Positions 17,033-26,529 of a stretch of 64,000 nucleotides of DNA are shown here, one piece after another. The notes under the pieces were generated by a model. It was not told the DNA's origin. It did not search any database and saw only the letters and a program-made list of their open reading frames with translations. The position numbers were made by a program, and so were the translations under genes. Each line of letters starts with the position of its first letter. The stretch's first letter is position 1. The DNA is from Nitrosomonas sp. (lineage in GTDB: Bacteria > Pseudomonadota > Gammaproteobacteria > Burkholderiales > Nitrosomonadaceae): the NCBI GenBank assembly GCA_016708955.1, contig JADJES010000001.1, forward strand, positions 785,248 through 849,247. The letters run 5' to 3'.

Positions 17033-19426
17033 ATGATTATCCATGGTTTTGCCAGAAGTTTTTATTTTTTTGCAGTATTAATCAGTCTGGGTCTGACAGT
17101 TGTTCTTCTGCCTAAACCAGGTTTCGCAGAACCATCAAATAGCGCCACACCTGCGCTACGCACCTTCAATATTCCTGCTGGTTTCTTGTACGAAGGCTTA
17201 ATTCAATTCTCGCAACAAGCGGGGATAAAACTTGCTATAGATCCTGTGAAATTACAGGGAAAAGTAACGTTAGGGTTAACCGGCGATTTTGAGATTCAAT
17301 CAGGGCTGGATCAGTTGCTTGCAGGTTCCGGCTTGCAAGTGGTGCAACAGGGTGATAGCTTTACACTGACGGAAGTGCCTGGATCCCCTGCAGACCCTGT
17401 TGTTACCACATTACCTTCAATACAGATTATCGCCAGTAATACCAATCGATATGCTGCGGTGAGCACCACTACAGCAACGAAAACCAATACGCTGTTGCGC
17501 GATGTGCCGCAAGCCATTTCGGTGATTACTAATGAGTTGATTAAAGATCAATCGATCCGAAGTCTTGGTGATGCTATTCGTTATGTACCTGGTGTTGGCG
17601 TATCACAGGGTGAAGGTAATCGCGACGCACTGGTGTTTCGTGGTAACCGCTCAACAGGGGATTTCTTTATTGATGGTATTCGCGATGATGCTGAATTCTA
17701 TAGGGATCTCTATAACATTGATCGCATTGAGGTACTTAAAGGTGCCAATGGCATGATTTTTGGCCGCGGCGGTTCGGGCGGTGTTGTCAATCGTGTATCG
17801 AAGCAAGCCAATTGGGATCCTGTGCGAGAATTTACTTTTCAGGGCGGCTCATTCAACCAAAAAAGAATGACAGCAGATGTCGGCTATGTGATTAATGATG
17901 TGGCGGCAGTTCGTTTGAATGCAGTGTATGAGGATGCCGGCAGTTTTCGCGATGGCGTAAGCATGGAGCGGCTCGGCGTATCTCCAACTGTCACGATCAA
18001 GCCGACGCACCGTACCAAAATAGTTGCCAATATGGAGCGATTCCATGATGACCGTACAGCGGACCGTGGAATTCCGTCATTGTTGGGGCGGCCTGTCAAT
18101 GTTCATGAATCGCAGTTCTTTGGTGATCCGAGGCGTAGTCAAGCAAATATTGATGTGCTGTCATTCAATTCGCTGATTGAGCACAAATTCGATTCCGGAG
18201 TCACGCTGCAAAACCGGACAAATTATGCGACCTATGATAAGTTCTATCAAAACATATTTGCGAATAGTCAGGTTATTCCCGGATTGGACTTATTGTCACT
18301 GGGGGCATATAACAATGCAACATCGCGTGAAAATGTTTTTAATCAAACGAATTTGCTTTATTCACTCAATACCGGTCCCATTTTACATACACTGATGGCG
18401 GGCATCGAGGTAGGGCGGCAGGAAACCCATAATAGGCGGCGAAACGGTTTTTTTAATAATGATCAAGCACAAGTCAACTTACGTGTGCCGCTAAGTAATT
18501 CCATTACCAATGCACCAATCGATTATTTGACCAGAGATACGGATGCACACAATCGAAGTGTTGTAAACGTTACATCGTTATATATTCAGGATCAGATAGA
18601 GTTGCTGCCTCAATTACAATTGATCGCCGGGGTTCGCTACGATATGTTTCAGGTGGATTTTCAGCAAAGAAATGCAGAAAAAACTCATCTGAAAACGAAT
18701 GACGGATTGATTGCGCCACGCTTTGGAGTTATTTATAAACCCATTGAGACGATTTCTTTTTACGCCAGCTATAGTCAAGCTTATGTTCCGCGCGCGGGTG
18801 ATCAACTAACGGGCATAACAGTTACAACAGCCGTATTGAAGCCGGAAAAATTTACAACACTCGAAACAGGAGTTAAATGGGATATCCGTCCAGATTTGGC
18901 GTTAACAGGTGCTGTATTTCAACTAGATAGAACCAATGCTATCACGGCTGATCCGAATGATTCGTCGCGAACTTTTTTATCCAAAGGTCAGCGTACCGAA
19001 GGTGTTGAAGTAAGCCTTAGCGGTCAATTGACTTCAGATTGGAATGTAATGGGTGGCTATGCTTACCAGATCGGGGAATTTACTAGCGATATTCAGGGAA
19101 TTGCCAAAAAAGGTGCCACGGTAGGAGAGCTTCCTCGTCATACCTTTTCAGTATGGAACCGGTATGATTTTACCCCTCGATTAGGTGCGGCATTTGGTGT
19201 GATTTATCGTGGTGATATGTTTGCTTCAGCGGATAATACTGTCAGAATACCTGATTTTACGCGAGTAGATGCAGCACTATTTGCAAAGCTAACAAGCCGG
19301 GTTCGTGCGCAATTGAACATTGAAAATTTGTTTGACGCCAATTACTTCGCATCAGTGCACAACAATAACAATATTACTCCTGGATCACCTATTGCAATCC
19401 GCGCTACTTTGATTGCTAATTTTTAG
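17033..19426 (+). CDS. TonB-dependent siderophore receptor with N-terminal signalling (STN) domain
   Basis: The 797-residue outer-membrane protein has a signal peptide (about 1-32), an STN/secretin-TonB short domain (about 43-115, RTFNIPAGFLYEGLIQFSQQ), a TonB-box/linker (about 130-150), a plug (about 155-265, DVPQAISVITNELIKDQSI, IERIEVLKGANG-type piece) and a 22-strand barrel ending in a terminal Phe. The VSQGEGNRDALVFRGNRSTG stretch resembles catecholate-type receptors. STN domains usually signal to an anti-sigma/ECF pair, but no such pair is in the window. The substrate is inferred only as a ferric siderophore. Confidence 0.92.
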   Translation: MIIHGFARSFYFFAVLISLGLTVVLLPKPGFAEPSNSATPALRTFNIPAGFLYEGLIQFSQQAGIKLAIDPVKLQGKVTLGLTGDFEIQSGLDQLLAGSGLQVVQQGDSFTLTEVPGSPADPVVTTLPSIQIIASNTNRYAAVSTTTATKTNTLLRDVPQAISVITNELIKDQSIRSLGDAIRYVPGVGVSQGEGNRDALVFRGNRSTGDFFIDGIRDDAEFYRDLYNIDRIEVLKGANGMIFGRGGSGGVVNRVSKQANWDPVREFTFQGGSFNQKRMTADVGYVINDVAAVRLNAVYEDAGSFRDGVSMERLGVSPTVTIKPTHRTKIVANMERFHDDRTADRGIPSLLGRPVNVHESQFFGDPRRSQANIDVLSFNSLIEHKFDSGVTLQNRTNYATYDKFYQNIFANSQVIPGLDLLSLGAYNNATSRENVFNQTNLLYSLNTGPILHTLMAGIEVGRQETHNRRRNGFFNNDQAQVNLRVPLSNSITNAPIDYLTRDTDAHNRSVVNVTSLYIQDQIELLPQLQLIAGVRYDMFQVDFQQRNAEKTHLKTNDGLIAPRFGVIYKPIETISFYASYSQAYVPRAGDQLTGITVTTAVLKPEKFTTLETGVKWDIRPDLALTGAVFQLDRTNAITADPNDSSRTFLSKGQRTEGVEVSLSGQLTSDWNVMGGYAYQIGEFTSDIQGIAKKGATVGELPRHTFSVWNRYDFTPRLGAAFGVIYRGDMFASADNTVRIPDFTRVDAALFAKLTSRVRAQLNIENLFDANYFASVHNNNNITPGSPIAIRATLIANF

Positions 19427-19566
19427 GGCACTTCTAAAAATTCAAAGTTCTAAACAAAACGAGGCACGAGAAAAAAATGGTTACGCAGCATATACATGAT
19501 ATGTAATGAAACATTTTTCTCGAGTAACAAAGTGTTGTGATGAAATTTGGATTTTTAGAAGTTCCC
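19426..19566. mobile_element. MITE-like element with TIRs and TTTA target duplication
   Basis: The left end GGGCACTTCTAAAAATTCAA and the right end, whose reverse complement reads GGGAACTTCTAAAAATCCAA, form imperfect inverted repeats. TTTA directly repeats at 19422-19425 and 19567-19570. The 141-bp interior is also partly palindromic and codes nothing. The receptor stop codon TAG spans the junction, and joining the flanks without the element would give the same TAG, so the insertion did not alter the receptor C-terminus. Confidence 0.7.
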
Positions 19567-19585
19567 TTTAGGTCTGTTGGCCATT

Positions 19586-19705
19586 TCACATAGGTAGCCA
19601 CAGATATCCACATGCCATGGCGATCATGCTTTCGTAATTTCTCTTCAATTTGTCGTATCGTGTGGCCGCTGCTCGATGCTGCTTTGGCCGAGTAATGGAA
19701 TTTAC
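19586..19705 (-). pseudogene. IS5-family transposase C-terminal remnant
   Basis: Read on the minus strand, the fragment encodes ATRYDKLKRNYESMIAMAC and then GYLWLPM before a stop. This is the usual ending of IS5-group DDE transposases (IATRYDK...). The upstream part is missing or unreadable, so only about 40 codons remain. It lies between two MITE-like elements. Confidence 0.65.
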
Positions 19706-19775
19706 CACCAGATGCCGATATCTACACAGACCCAATCCATATCTTCAATTGCGCTCGGGATGAAGCAGATCTTCT

Positions 19776-19942
19776 CTAGGAGGCCGTCCGAGAATAGAGC
19801 GATCTACTGCAGAAAAGCTATTTTGGTCATATTTTCCGATTATTCTTGTTAAATGGAATAACTATTCGCCTCCAATAATCGAAAAATCTGTCTCAAAATA
19901 GCTTTCCCTCGCTACGATCACTATTCTTGGACAGTCTCCTAG
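19776..19942. mobile_element. MITE-like element with long inverted arms
   Basis: CTAGGAGGCCGTCCGAGAAT at the left matches the reverse complement of the right end, CTAGGAGACTGTCCAAGAAT, with 19 of the terminal 22 positions identical. The arms stay complementary for about 70 bp (GAAAGCTATTTTG appears in both), leaving a short centre near 19845-19865. The 167-bp element has no coding capacity and is typical of a non-autonomous derivative of an IS. CTAG is part of the palindromic ends, so the exact target duplication cannot be told. Confidence 0.7.
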
Positions 19943-20120
19943 CTCCGGCCAGAGCCCATCATTGAGCATCGATCGGAGCAATACAAACTTGTTTTATGGT
20001 GACGATAAACCCTCAATGTTTCGGGTTTATATTAATTAATAAGTACTTATATTCAATTTCCAAAACATTCTAAAAAGCATAAAAAAATACGGACATGATT
20101 TTTATTTGTATTGTAAATAG

Positions 20121-20139
20121 TAATCATTATCATTATAAT
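20121..20139. promoter_or_regulatory. Fur-box-like operator
   Basis: TAATCATTATCATTATAAT is close to the classical Fur consensus core (ATAATCATTATC). It lies 66-84 bp upstream of the ATG at 20205, where a Fur-repressed promoter would be expected. This is the clearest of the candidate Fur sites in the window. Confidence 0.65.
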
Positions 20140-20204
20140 TAGCGATTACAAAATCATAATTTGTATGTATTGATGTTAGTTAATTTTAGAAAGGAATTCC
20201 TATA

Positions 20205-22463
20205 ATGTTTTTATTAAAGAAACTCATGACTTCGATGAGTAAATCTCTGACTGTGAGATTAATTTTTATTGTGTTTGGTATGGGTAATGCGAGCTTGTCT
20301 GCTGCAGATCTTGCTGATGTCAATACAATTCAGACGGCCGTGACTGCTTACCAGACCATTGGAACGCTGCGTAGAGAGACGCCAATTAATGGAGATGCCA
20401 TTGCGAGTGCTTACGCGGGTGCGTTACAAACATTGGTACAGGAAATTGATACGGCCAATTCACTCAAACTGAACAGTGACATCCTGGTTGCAATTGAAGA
20501 GATCAAAAGTGGAAATGAGCCAAGACTGGCGGCCCAGGTGATCGACAAGACTTTGCAACGCGTTTATTACCAAAGTATCTGGAATCGTATTACAGCGATA
20601 CGAGATCAATTTAATGCTGCAACGTCTGCCGAATTAGTTCAAATATTGGATGAAGTAGTTGCAGCATTTCAAGCGATTACTGGCACTGTTGCAAGAGCCA
20701 ATGAGATACTGAGTGATGATAGACAAACAATAGTTTCAGGAAGTAACCCAGCGCTGGATGTTCAGTTTAATGAATCGGTTGCGCGGATTAGGGCGGCACT
20801 GGCTAAAAGTAATCCAGAGGAAGATTTTGGTGTTATTGCTGTTGAGCGCTATACCACAAGAATTGCATTAGCCCAAGCTTATTATATTGGGGTTTTACGT
20901 GAAGTGGCCGGTGTTCTTGAGAATAGAAGCACGGATCCGGAAACTACAGCTATTTTGCTAAAAGAAGGGGAAATTTTTTATCGTATTATTGAATCGTTAG
21001 TCGCGCGGGATAATCCGGTCGGAAATCTACTCATTAAAGCGCAACTGACAGGAACTTCTGCAAATGTTGTAGCCGATGAAATCGTTAGTGAATTAAGTAA
21101 AGGATTTATTGGCCGGGTTAAAGGTGAAATGAATGGCCAAGCAGAAAATATTGGTGTAAATCGCGTTCAGGCTATGGCAGAAGCTTCAGGAACAGCAGCT
21201 TATGCTAGAGTCTTTCTACCGGATGTCGAGGTGCGCTTAGGTGCTGATGTGCGCGGCAATCTGGAAACTGCACTCAATAATCTGCAAACGGCAAGCAGCG
21301 AAAATAGCGCGCCTAAATCTGCAGAAGCTCGTGATGCGATATCGGCGATTCTGGCTAGCTATGAGAATGAGCTAAATTTGACCGAATACAGTGCTACCAG
21401 CGATACGGCTTTTGTTGTTAATGCTGTTGCAAGTTATAAGGCGATTGGTGAGTTGCGTGCAAAAAATCCTGTGGATGCGGAAGCAATTGCTGCAGCATAC
21501 ACCGGAGAGTTGCAGCAAGTAACGCAAATCATTGATCTGGCCTATGGGTTGACGATTGATCAAAATGTTCTGGCAGCTATTGAAGATGTCAGAAATGGAA
21601 ATCAAGTTGCATTAGCTTCGCAAGTAATCGACAAATCGTTACAACGAGTTTTTGCGCTTGCTATTTACAATCGAACAACATTAGTGCTCGATAATTTTGA
21701 TAGCTTGGCAACGGGTGAATTGGCACTGGAATGGGATAGGGCGCATGCGGCCTATCAGGCGATCATTGGTACTGCCGCCAGGGTAAACAAGGTATTGACA
21801 GAGGATAAACAAACGCTCAAAGATGGGACTAACCCGGATCTGGATGATCAGATTACACTGGCATTTGTGAATGGCAGAGAAGCTTTAAGCAAAGCGAATG
21901 CAAATGACCGCACCACTGTTGCGATAGCACGCGAAAACATCATCGTTCCGCTGGTCAGAAGCTTCTTGATCGGCGTATTGCGCGAAGTCGAGGGGGTTAT
22001 TGCTAATAGAAGTACCGATGTTGATGAAGCAAGGGTAGAGCAGCTGGAAGGTGATCTTTTCTACCGTACTGTTGAAGTATTTATTGCCCAGGATAATCCA
22101 TCAGGCAACGATCGCATCAAAGCCCAATTAGGCGGTGACTCGGCGGATGTAGTCGCTAATGAAATCGTTAGTGACATCAGCAAAGGGATTATTGGTCAAT
22201 TAAGAAGAAATATCAGTCAGATTGAATCAACGTTCGGTGTTGACCGGAATCAGGCACTGCTTGCTTCTGAAAGAGTTTCTTTATATGTCAATATTTTCTT
22301 GCCTGACCTGGAATTGCGTTTAAGCACGCAGCAGCGTGTAGAGATGCAAAATGCATTGCAGGATTTGAGAGAAGCTATTGAAACTGATAATTCTGCCAAA
22401 GCAATAACTGCAGGATCGACGATTACTGAGATCATTTCTGCATACGAGAATGAGTTAGTTTAG
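20205..22463 (+). CDS. Secreted protein of two tandem homologous halves, probably iron-regulated
   Basis: The 752-residue protein starts with a signal-peptide-like stretch (about 1-37) and then holds two copies of a mainly helical domain of about 350 residues (about 38-390 and 400-750). Matching pieces include AAQVIDKTLQRVYYQSIWNR with ASQVIDKSLQRVFALAIYNR, and VVADEIVSELSKGFIGR with VVANEIVSDISKGIIGQ. I do not recognise the family. No Cys pairs, haem motifs or metal-binding His clusters stand out. The strong Fur-like site upstream and the receptor gene before it suggest a role in iron or siderophore handling in the periplasm or outside the cell. That role is inference from context. Confidence 0.85.
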   Translation: MFLLKKLMTSMSKSLTVRLIFIVFGMGNASLSAADLADVNTIQTAVTAYQTIGTLRRETPINGDAIASAYAGALQTLVQEIDTANSLKLNSDILVAIEEIKSGNEPRLAAQVIDKTLQRVYYQSIWNRITAIRDQFNAATSAELVQILDEVVAAFQAITGTVARANEILSDDRQTIVSGSNPALDVQFNESVARIRAALAKSNPEEDFGVIAVERYTTRIALAQAYYIGVLREVAGVLENRSTDPETTAILLKEGEIFYRIIESLVARDNPVGNLLIKAQLTGTSANVVADEIVSELSKGFIGRVKGEMNGQAENIGVNRVQAMAEASGTAAYARVFLPDVEVRLGADVRGNLETALNNLQTASSENSAPKSAEARDAISAILASYENELNLTEYSATSDTAFVVNAVASYKAIGELRAKNPVDAEAIAAAYTGELQQVTQIIDLAYGLTIDQNVLAAIEDVRNGNQVALASQVIDKSLQRVFALAIYNRTTLVLDNFDSLATGELALEWDRAHAAYQAIIGTAARVNKVLTEDKQTLKDGTNPDLDDQITLAFVNGREALSKANANDRTTVAIARENIIVPLVRSFLIGVLREVEGVIANRSTDVDEARVEQLEGDLFYRTVEVFIAQDNPSGNDRIKAQLGGDSADVVANEIVSDISKGIIGQLRRNISQIESTFGVDRNQALLASERVSLYVNIFLPDLELRLSTQQRVEMQNALQDLREAIETDNSAKAITAGSTITEIISAYENELV

Positions 22464-22490
22464 AACTCACAATTCAGAAGTCAAACAACT

Positions 22491-22527
22491 GCGCCTTACC
22501 GTAAATTTTTACGGTAAGGCGTTTTTG
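22491..22527 (+). terminator. Rho-independent terminator
   Basis: CGCCTTACCGTAAA pairs with TTTACGGTAAGGCG around a minimal loop and is followed by TTTTTG. It lies 28 bp after the stop codon of the duplicated protein gene. Confidence 0.9.
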
Positions 22528-22740
22528 TTAGTACCATATCAATATCTGGGATGTTAATGCAGGATGGCTACGATTAATCAATGATCATATTTTCTTCATT
22601 ATTGTCAATTAGTTGTAGTTTTTTTTGGAAGAAGAGGTAACAGGATGTTTCCAAGAGTTAGTGTGTTTTGAGATTAATGAATAGGGGAGAAGCATCCCAC
22701 AGGGAAAACATGGATCGAAAAGGATCCGATCAGGGTGCAA

Positions 22741-22767
22741 TTACTTCCAGCCAAAGACTGGAAGTAA
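22741..22767. other. Perfect 10-bp hairpin in the 22.5-22.8 kb gap
   Basis: TTACTTCCAG and CTGGAAGTAA form a perfect stem with a 7-base loop. It lies downstream of the minus-strand RTX gene but has no T-run on either strand, so it may be a weak terminator or an RNA-stability stem. The rest of the 22528-22805 gap shows nothing I recognise. Confidence 0.4.
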
Positions 22768-22805
22768 ATGAGAGAAGCTAAGGTGAGGACTTGCTTTAAT
22801 CGTGC

Positions 22806-23417
22806 TTAAAGAGTGAAAACGATCATATCCGCTGTAATTGAGTTTGGATCAACGCCAATAAGTTCAATAGTTGCAGCACCTCCAACAAATTCAACGACGT
22901 ATCCATTGTTGACAGTAGGGGGTGTGATTTTTGTTATGTATGAAACCAATGTCTCAACGTCATGGATCCCGAGTGTCGATGAATCAAAGAACAAACGGTC
23001 TACGCCCAGTTCAAAATCAGCAATTTCGAAATGACCTGTTCCATAAAAACCAAATGTGTCACTGCCGGTACCACCGTTAAGCCTGTCGTACCCATCACCT
23101 GCCCGCAGAATATCGTCGCCGCTTCCGCCAAACAGTTTTTCGGTGCCTTGCTGACCATCCAGATCGTCATTGCCATCCCCGCCATTTAATATGCCATTGC
23201 CGAGACCGCCTTTCAGGATGTCATTGCCACCTCCGCCCTCTATTTCATCATGCCCGTCTCCTCCGATAAGATCAAAATTGTCTAAATCGTCGCCAATAAT
23301 AAGTAAGTCAATACCTGCCCTAAATCCAGCGGATCCAATCCCTTCAAAAGGCATGCCATCGATAAATTTGATTGATCCTGAACCCAGATTTGGGCGATCT
23401 GTTCTGGTTACCGCCAT
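22806..23417 (-). CDS. RTX (haemolysin-type calcium-binding repeat) protein
   Basis: The 203-residue protein has about five to six nonapeptide repeats of the GGxGxDxLx type in residues 50-120 (GGDGHDEIEGGGGNDILKGG, GGSGDDILRAGDGYDRLNGG) and a beta-rich C-terminal tail ending in hydrophobic residues, as in type I secretion substrates. Ca2+-driven folding outside the cell is expected. It lacks an enzymatic domain and is unusually short. No type I secretion genes are nearby. A strong ribosome site (AGGAGGT) precedes the ATG at 23417. Confidence 0.85.
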   Translation of the reverse strand: MAVTRTDRPNLGSGSIKFIDGMPFEGIGSAGFRAGIDLLIIGDDLDNFDLIGGDGHDEIEGGGGNDILKGGLGNGILNGGDGNDDLDGQQGTEKLFGGSGDDILRAGDGYDRLNGGTGSDTFGFYGTGHFEIADFELGVDRLFFDSSTLGIHDVETLVSYITKITPPTVNNGYVVEFVGGAATIELIGVDPNSITADMIVFTL

Positions 23418-23508
23418 AATATTACCTCCTAATTGATTGCATCAATATGATTGATGTGTTTTGTTTAGCTTGAAGCTCTGAATTTCAGAGATGCCTTTTA
23501 ACTTATGC

Positions 23509-23567
23509 AATTATAAATAGTCATTATCTCATTAAAGAGTAAAATTCAGTAATGAGAATTATTCCTA
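23509..23567. promoter_or_regulatory. Weak Fur-like sites between RTX and LicD-type genes
   Basis: The divergent intergenic region is very AT-rich and contains ATAGTCATTATCTCATTA (about 23516-23533) and AATGAGAATTATTCC (about 23550-23564). Both resemble partial Fur boxes and could control either divergent gene. Low certainty. Confidence 0.3.
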
Positions 23568-23675
23568 TTATATTGAATAATCGTTAAAATGCAATGACCA
23601 TTATCAGACGTGCATGGTGTTTGTATGGTTTATATAAGTATTTGTTAATAAATATAAAATAATTGACTATAAAGC

Positions 23676-25238
23676 ATGGCCAAGAAGTTTGATGAATTGC
23701 TGCTGGAAGCGAAGGATTTAATCGCTAGAGGTAAGCTGAATGATGCGGATGGGATTTTGGGCCCATTAAAAAATGAATATCCACTGTCTCAGGATGTTGC
23801 AAGATTATGGTGTTCATTGGCAATGCGCACGGATCGCGGTGCTGATGTACCCGCGTATGCAGCAAAGATTTATGCGCATGTGCAAAATGATTTTCATAAA
23901 GCGCATTGGGCGCATGTACTGGGAACAGCGAGTTTCATTTTATTGGATTTACCCACAGCACATACCCATTTTGTTTGCGCCTTGAATCACTTAATGATTC
24001 TGGCCAAAACAGGAAAAGTCCCGCCGCAACGGGAAAAAACAGAAATACTGCAACCTGGTGACAATGTATTTGTTTCCGGGGAAGCCGAGAAACTGTTGTG
24101 GACGACTTGTGCAGAATTAGCCAAATTGGGAATTCCGGCATTTCCCTACGCGGGTACGTTACTGGGTCTGGTTCGTAACGGAAGCCTGCTGGATTTCGAC
24201 AAAGATCTGGACATTGCGGTATGGATGGAATCCTGGGATGCGTGTTGTACTGCGCTGGAAGAAGCCGGTTGGGTCAGAACGCCGATGCGGATTGATTACG
24301 CTAATTATCGTGATTACGTGCACCCGGAATTGGGAGTTACGATGGATGTCTGTGGTCTGCAAGCGAGAGGAAAACAGATAGCCGGTGGTTTCTCACTACC
24401 TGGTTATCCGGATGAATATCAGCGTGTGTCTATTTTTCCCAAATTTGATCTGATACAGCGCAATTCAGAATACGGCCAAGTCTGGTTTCCGCGGCAGCCG
24501 GAAACAATTCTGACGGCATTTTACGGAGATTGGCGCACACCGAATCCCAATTGGGATACCGTGATATCCGCACGCAATTTGGAAAGTTTTACCTTACTGG
24601 TACGCTGTTATGCCTATCACCGGCTGATACAGTGCTGGTTGTTAGGAGATTTGGCTAAGGCCTGGTGTTATGCGCATCAGATCTCTTTGAAAGATCCGGA
24701 TGACGTGCTGGCGTTGCGTAGCCGTCAATGGCTGGAACGTGCCTTAACGCGGTTAAACCGGGAGATTCCCGTGTGGCCTAAGAATCATCGGCAAAAACGC
24801 GTGTATACCCGCATGGTGGCCGATCTGTTTCATGAAGGCCATGTGAATTTCCTGCAAGCGGCACGCGCATTGGGCACGCATCTGACGGTGTGCGTGGTTT
24901 CGGATGAGCGTGTAATGGAAAATAAAGGCAAGCTGCCGGTCATGAAACAGACGGAACGCGCCGCCGTCGTCGCCGCGTGCAAATACGCCGATGCCGTAAT
25001 GACGGAAACCCCGGCGAGCGTCACTCTGGAATTTATGCAACAACATGGCTTTGATATTTACACCTTTGCCTGCGCATCGGAGCAGGAACGCCAGGATAAA
25101 CGCAAATTATGCGCATCATTACCGGCTGAGATGATTCAGGAACTACCCTATACCCCCGGCATCTCCACGTCCGATCTGGTGATGCGTATTCTGGAGGGCG
25201 CAGGGAGTAAGGAAGCAGATATTCAGGGTAGTTCGTAG
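23676..25238 (+). CDS. Fusion of LicD-like nucleotidyltransferase and cytidylyltransferase domains
   Basis: The 520-residue protein has three parts. Residues 1-115 are helical and TPR-like. Residues about 140-300 are LicD-like (AFPYAGTLLGLVRNGSLLDF followed by DKDLDIAVW, carrying the Asp-rich metal site). Residues about 375-510 are a nucleotidyltransferase (LFHEGHVNFLQAAR holding the HxGH signature, then SDERV and MKQTERAAVVAACKYADAV). LicD proteins transfer phosphocholine or similar groups to surface glycans, and HxGH cytidylyltransferases make CDP-activated alcohols. One polypeptide may thus activate and transfer a phospho-alcohol group. That coupling and the substrate are inference. Confidence 0.75.
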   Translation: MAKKFDELLLEAKDLIARGKLNDADGILGPLKNEYPLSQDVARLWCSLAMRTDRGADVPAYAAKIYAHVQNDFHKAHWAHVLGTASFILLDLPTAHTHFVCALNHLMILAKTGKVPPQREKTEILQPGDNVFVSGEAEKLLWTTCAELAKLGIPAFPYAGTLLGLVRNGSLLDFDKDLDIAVWMESWDACCTALEEAGWVRTPMRIDYANYRDYVHPELGVTMDVCGLQARGKQIAGGFSLPGYPDEYQRVSIFPKFDLIQRNSEYGQVWFPRQPETILTAFYGDWRTPNPNWDTVISARNLESFTLLVRCYAYHRLIQCWLLGDLAKAWCYAHQISLKDPDDVLALRSRQWLERALTRLNREIPVWPKNHRQKRVYTRMVADLFHEGHVNFLQAARALGTHLTVCVVSDERVMENKGKLPVMKQTERAAVVAACKYADAVMTETPASVTLEFMQQHGFDIYTFACASEQERQDKRKLCASLPAEMIQELPYTPGISTSDLVMRILEGAGSKEADIQGSS

Positions 25239-25329
25239 AAATACAATTTGCGAACGGGTTAATGCGAAGGATTATTTTAACAAAGCGGGGATTTTCTCAA
25301 AAATATACCCGCCTGTATCTGGTTTGTAT

Positions 25330-26487
25330 CTATTCACCTGGTTGTAACGTTACCGGTACTTCAATTCTTTCACCTTTCCGCAACACGGTGATCTTGATGG
25401 TATCGCCAACTTTATAGCCATCAACTCGAGCAAGTAGCTTATCTACGGAATCGATGGGTTTATCCTCAACGGCTACGATAATATCGTTGGCGATGATATT
25501 GCCTTCCGGTGTGATCGTCGCGCCTTGCAGTCCGGCCGCTTCCGCCGCGGATCCGGGGCTGATGCTCAGAATGACGATACCCGTTACTTTCAGGTGTTGC
25601 GTCAGGCGGTTATTCAGTTTGCTGTCGACGGTAATGCCCATGGCCGGGCGGATATATTTGCCGCGGCTGATGATTTGCGGCACCACGCGGTTGACGGTAT
25701 CGACCGGTACGGAAAAGCCAATTCCGGCGCTGGCGCCGCTGGGGCTGTAAATGGCGGTATTGATGCCGATCAAGCGGCCGGCGGAATCGAGCAGCGGGCC
25801 GCCGGAGTTGCCGGGGTTGATGGCGGCGTCGGTCTGGATCAGATTGTCGATGGTGCGGCCATCCCCGCCGGGCAACGAGCGATCCAGCGCGGAAACGATG
25901 CCGGTCGTTAATGTCCAGTCCAGACCGAAGGGATTGCCGATGGCGAATACTTTTTGCCCGACTTTGAGATCGCGGCTGGTGCCGATCGGAACCGGCGCGG
26001 GGCGCTGGAAGCCGATGCCGATTCGCAGCACGGCGATGTCGTGCGCCGGGCTGGCGCCCACCAGGGACGCTTTGTAATCGCGCCCGTCGGCCAGGCGCAC
26101 GGTCGCTTCGCTGGCGCCTTTGATGACATGAAGGTTAGTAATGATATGCCCATTATCGTCCCAGATAAAACCTGAACCGGTGCCGCTGGGAACGGAAAAG
26201 ATGTTGCGAGTCCATGCATCCATGACACGCTGGCGGGTGGTAATAAATACCACCGAATCGCGCGAATTCTCGAACAATTCAATCGTGCTTTTTTCGTCTT
26301 CGGCCAAATTGCCGCGTGCCTGGACTACTCGCGGCTCGGCATTTTCCTGCTTATCCTTGCCGGTAAAATAACCCGGGTGGAGAATATCCGGGAAGTAATG
26401 GTAAAGGAAGCTATGGAAAAATAATGCCAGCAATATGGCCGCCAGTGAAGTCCAGATGAAACGGGATAGAAATCCGTTATTGAGCAT
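25330..26487 (-). CDS. HtrA/DegS-type membrane-anchored serine protease with PDZ domain
   Basis: The 385-residue protein has an N-terminal membrane anchor (about residues 10-32), a trypsin-like domain with the triad His120 (ITNLHVIKGA), Asp150 (SPAHDIAVLRI) and Ser228 (INPGNSGGPL), and one PDZ domain (about 275-380). Such periplasmic proteases degrade or sense misfolded envelope proteins. A single PDZ and an uncleaved anchor favour DegS/AlgW over DegP. It is last in the cbpA-cbpM-trxC-protease run on the minus strand. No RseA/RpoE genes are in the window. Confidence 0.93.
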   Translation of the reverse strand: MLNNGFLSRFIWTSLAAILLALFFHSFLYHYFPDILHPGYFTGKDKQENAEPRVVQARGNLAEDEKSTIELFENSRDSVVFITTRQRVMDAWTRNIFSVPSGTGSGFIWDDNGHIITNLHVIKGASEATVRLADGRDYKASLVGASPAHDIAVLRIGIGFQRPAPVPIGTSRDLKVGQKVFAIGNPFGLDWTLTTGIVSALDRSLPGGDGRTIDNLIQTDAAINPGNSGGPLLDSAGRLIGINTAIYSPSGASAGIGFSVPVDTVNRVVPQIISRGKYIRPAMGITVDSKLNNRLTQHLKVTGIVILSISPGSAAEAAGLQGATITPEGNIIANDIIVAVEDKPIDSVDKLLARVDGYKVGDTIKITVLRKGERIEVPVTLQPGE

Positions 26488-26529
26488 AGGTGTTTGTTCC
26501 TTTAGTATTAGTCATTATTTGTTGTACGC

